Shown here piece by piece: positions 60,920 through 64,000 of a stretch of DNA of 64,000 bases. The translations under genes were made by a program, and so were the position numbers. The notes beneath the pieces are model-generated. The model did not search any database. It was not told where the DNA came from and worked only from the letters and a program-made list of their open reading frames with translations. Within the stretch, counting starts at the first letter, position 1. The number at the start of each line of letters is the position of its first letter. The stretch lies in the NCBI GenBank assembly GCA_023139105.1, contig JAGLOF010000004.1, positions 1 through 64,000 on the forward strand. Direction: 5' to 3'. This DNA comes from a bacterium. Its GTDB lineage: Bacteria; Zhuqueibacterota; QNDG01; JAGLOF01.

Positions 60920-62115
60920 TAAGTTGCCAATAACTGAATTTCAACATCTTCACCCAGGTTGAGCACTTCACTGCGTGGTGAGTGTATCTGCCCGTTATTA
61001 TCAGTCAAAATTACAACCAAAAGCTCAGAAAAATCATTAGATTCGGATTTTTCTACAACACATCTGGCACCTGTAAGTAATGGATTGGGATGTCTGACTA
61101 TTTCAACATTCTGAGCAACCGGATATAGTGTAATTATGTTAAAAAGTCCCTCAACAATAGATGAATTTAATTGAGAGCCGGCAACTGCCAGCATCTCCTG
61201 CAAAGCTTCCTTTGGTGAAAACATCTGTTGAACCAGACTACCGGAGATTAAATTTTCATAGACATTGGCAACAGAAATCAATTCGGCAAAACGGAATATA
61301 TGACGTGGTTTGGTATATGCTGACCGCATAGGTTTGGAGTTGTCACCAACAAGGCCCGATGGATAGCCACTGCCATTCTGACGTTCATGATGCTGCAACA
61401 CAATCTGGCGCTCAATCTCTGAAATAGTTCTGGCACGGCTCAATATCTTTTCACCAAAAACAGGATGATGCCTCATCAAGCTGCGTTGCTCAGGATCAAG
61501 TTCATGATGAGATTTGTCATATATTTCACCCAGGGCCGTCTTACCAATATCATGCAACAAGGCACCCATTCCCATTGCTGCCTGTTCCTGATCGGTAAAA
61601 TCAAATACATCGCCCAATAACATAACAAGTACGGCAACATTTAAGACATGATTATGCAAGGCATTGGCACGGGAGACACCTGAAGCGATCTGAAAATTCG
61701 GAACATTGCCTATTAAAAAAAGATCCTGAAATATCTCTTTCACACTCTCCCGCAATCTGGCTGAAGGTGGAAGTGCAATCATCATGGAATCTCTTTTTAA
61801 AAGCTCATCAATACCCTTTGCAGATCGCACATAATCATTCATACTGGAATATACATTATCATAATATTGTGATATCTTTTGAAGTGAGCTATCTCTTGTG
61901 GCATCTGCAAGAACATCTACAGGTGTAATATGCTCAGTACCTTTTTCTTCGATGTACACAGAGGTATATTTCATAGAACGAAGCTTATCAATCATATTAA
62001 CAGATAATTCAGCACTACGTCCCAGCAAGAGAGTTCTTCTTCCGCCAACATAGGTATACAGGGGTTGGCCTAAAACCATTCCGGGATTCAAACTATCAAT
62101 TGAACATGCTCTCAA
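60919..62115 (-). CDS. HD-GYP domain protein
   Basis: GMGALLHDIGKTALGEIYDKS..EKILSRARTISEIERQIVLQHHERQNGSGYPSGLVGD. Confidence 0.95.
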   Translation of the reverse strand: MRACSIDSLNPGMVLGQPLYTYVGGRRTLLLGRSAELSVNMIDKLRSMKYTSVYIEEKGTEHITPVDVLADATRDSSLQKISQYYDNVYSSMNDYVRSAKGIDELLKRDSMMIALPPSARLRESVKEIFQDLFLIGNVPNFQIASGVSRANALHNHVLNVAVLVMLLGDVFDFTDQEQAAMGMGALLHDIGKTALGEIYDKSHHELDPEQRSLMRHHPVFGEKILSRARTISEIERQIVLQHHERQNGSGYPSGLVGDNSKPMRSAYTKPRHIFRFAELISVANVYENLISGSLVQQMFSPKEALQEMLAVAGSQLNSSIVEGLFNIITLYPVAQNVEIVRHPNPLLTGARCVVEKSESNDFSELLVVILTDNNGQIHSPRSEVLNLGEDVEIQLLAT

Positions 62116-62469
62116 ATCTTAATCTCCCTTAAGTCTTGTTATAAACTTCATACTTAATATTGCAAAAATGAAACCACTAAGTTAAAATAAGTGCTAATTT
62201 AATGTAATTGGTAGATTTAAAGCAATATACAGCCTGAAAAGAATTAAAACTATCTCTTTTTCCACTAATGCACATATGACAACAATCCTCATATGCAATG
62301 ACTTTGTTCAAAATCAATTTCAATATCGGATACTTTTTATCTATACAGATCATTTTGCTCTGGTACCGGATCTTTTTTACCCGTTCATAAATTTGGAAGT
62401 TATTTTACTTCCGAATCAAAATATTCGATTTTGAGCTCGCAATGATTCATCATTCAATAGCAGTCAGAA

Positions 62470-62485
62470 TGGCATATGGTTTGCG
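62470..62485 (+). promoter_or_regulatory. Sigma-54 promoter for the divergent kinase-like gene
   Basis: TGGCATATGGTTTGCG; probable true ATG at 62539 preceded by GGAG. Confidence 0.8.
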
Positions 62486-62538
62486 TAATCGAACTGAGAT
62501 AAGTGTTTACAACAAATTTTATATGGAGCTGTTATCTC

Positions 62539-63639
62539 ATGGGTCAACAGTCACCGATTTTAAAAAACACTCCGGTTTCCGGAATGCAAGCACATGTAAG
62601 AAACATGCAGGCCTCACTGCTCAACACAAACATTGCAATGCAACGCATGACAGATGTAATCGGAGAGCATAGAAACCGGCTGCATGCTGTTCTATCAACA
62701 TTGCCCGAAGGCATGCTTCTTTTGGATTCAAAAGGCATGGTAATATTAAAAAATGAGCTTGGACAAAATCTTCTCACAGAAATTGAAAAAATCCAGGGAG
62801 AAGATCGACCGGGGCTGATAGACCTTCTATATTATAAAATACGATCCGAAAATCTCCCTAGCATTACACATGAACTCTATGATACACACGCCGTATACAG
62901 AATGATTATTAAACAGTTTCACCCCGAAAGTCCTGTAGAGCGCTACGCTATATATATAAAGAAACAGGCATTATCACATGGTATTCAAAGCAGGTCTACA
63001 ACAAGTTTCATGATGGACCTCATCGCCTCTCTGGCACATGAAATCAACAATCCACTGACACCCATACTGGCATTAACAAGCCCGGCCATGCGCCTGGGTG
63101 ATGAATATGATGACACCCTTGAAACCATATACCAGGCAGGCAACCGTATAGCCGGTGTTATCAGTCAAATGCTGATCCTGGAAACAGCCATGCAAAATCA
63201 AGCACTTCAATCACTTAGCCTGGATCAGATATGCCGTGAAGCCATACAAGAATATTGTATCGAGTTTCCGGAGACCTTTATATCTTTTCACTGTACAGTC
63301 ACTGCCCCTCAGTGCTATCAAAACGAATCAGGCTTGAAAAGATTAATCACATTTCTCCTGATGAGCCTTAAAAATCAGCGTGGTGAACATCCTGTTTCCA
63401 TGGAAGTGTATCTGGAAGATCGTAATTGTGACATGATTCTGGCGATACGAGAGCGCGGTACATGGCCCGACACCATAGAACGGGCAAGTATTAAAGACGC
63501 TGCCGGATTTGCAGATTTTTACAGATTGCTTGCAGAAATATTCTGTCAGCAAGCCAGACTGGATTTTCACATACAACAAACCGAAAATGGCCACAATGGT
63601 TTCTGGATCAACATTCCCGCAACACCCGACATAGGTTAG
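62539..63639 (+). CDS. PAS/HisKA histidine-kinase-like protein with degenerate ATPase region
   Basis: LHAVLSTLPEGMLLLDSKG (PAS-like); IASLAHEINNPLTPILAL (H-box); no recognisable DxGxG/GxGxG motifs. The ORF track starts at 62503. Confidence 0.8.
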   Translation: MGQQSPILKNTPVSGMQAHVRNMQASLLNTNIAMQRMTDVIGEHRNRLHAVLSTLPEGMLLLDSKGMVILKNELGQNLLTEIEKIQGEDRPGLIDLLYYKIRSENLPSITHELYDTHAVYRMIIKQFHPESPVERYAIYIKKQALSHGIQSRSTTSFMMDLIASLAHEINNPLTPILALTSPAMRLGDEYDDTLETIYQAGNRIAGVISQMLILETAMQNQALQSLSLDQICREAIQEYCIEFPETFISFHCTVTAPQCYQNESGLKRLITFLLMSLKNQRGEHPVSMEVYLEDRNCDMILAIRERGTWPDTIERASIKDAAGFADFYRLLAEIFCQQARLDFHIQQTENGHNGFWINIPATPDIG

Positions 63640-63832
63640 AGACATGCAATGTAAGAATATGAACGAAGAAGAAAAACTCTATACTGTAAATCGAGTGGAA
63701 AATTATTAAAATTCCAACTTCCAATATACAAAAAACAAACACCTTGTCCCCGGAGACTGTTGAAAAAAACCGGGTATTTTCACGCTACTTGACCCGTTGT
63801 GTAAAACTTTTTTATTAACCTTTAACTACAAG

Positions 63833-63870
63833 ATTTCTCACCCCAAAAAGCGGGGTTCGAAATGACAGCC
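63833..63870. repeat. Single copy of the AAGATYTCTCA-N-TCGARATGACA repeat
   Basis: AAGATTTCTCACCCCAAAAAGCGGGGTTCGAAATGACAG; CCCC..GGGG internal hairpin. Confidence 0.75.
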
Positions 63871-63937
63871 TTTAAAAAATTTAGACAAAAAACCCGGTGT
63901 ACACCTGCCATAATTTTGACAATGGATAAATTAAGTA

Positions 63938-64000
63938 TCTTTCGAAGCGGGCAGGGTGGCTCCGTGTCTTTCGTGGACAAATGCTCTTGCTCTCCACCCC
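63938..64000. repeat. Second copy of the dispersed repeat at 30128-30200
   Basis: TATCTTTCGAAGCGGGCAGGGTGGCTCCGTGTCTTTCGTGGACAAATGCTCTTGCTCTCC. Confidence 0.75.

Overview
The window is a near-complete flagellar/chemosensory regulon, almost entirely on the minus strand, joined to a downstream surface-glycan (probably flagellin) modification island. In transcription order it contains: an HD-GYP protein, response regulators and an NtrC-type activator/kinase pair (FlrBC-like); flgB-flgC-hyp-fliE-fliF-fliG-fliH-fliI-fliJ-motE-like-fliK-flgD-(TIGR02530-like)-flgE-motA-motB; fliL-fliM-fliN-fliO-fliP-fliQ-fliR-flhB-flhA-flhF-flhG-hyp-fliA-hyp-REC/REC; a plus-strand M23 peptidase in a repeat-rich non-coding island; flgF-flgG-flgA-flgH-flgI-flgJ(SLT)-flgN-like-flgK-flgL-fliW-csrA-TPR-HicB-like; then CDP-sugar genes (rfbF, rfbG, C-methyltransferase, epimerases), four radical-SAM enzymes, methyltransferases and TPR-fused glycosyltransferases, ending in a RAYT (REP-associated transposase) remnant. 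No fliC/fliD/fliS, rRNA, tRNA or CRISPR was found. Main second-look items: (1) a TPR protein and a HicB-like protein next to fliW-csrA share a 14-residue C-terminus ([14 protein letters not shown]) that differs at synonymous sites but not in sequence, suggesting a selected C-terminal tag; (2) five near-identical sigma-54 -24/-12 sites (TGGCAY-N5-TTGC), including ones that assign the M23 peptidase and a degenerate histidine kinase to the flagellar regulon; (3) a glycan island combining a CDP-deoxysugar C-methylation pathway, four radical-SAM proteins and TPR-fused transferases; (4) several families of dispersed inverted repeats. Everything was done by eye; no database search was run.
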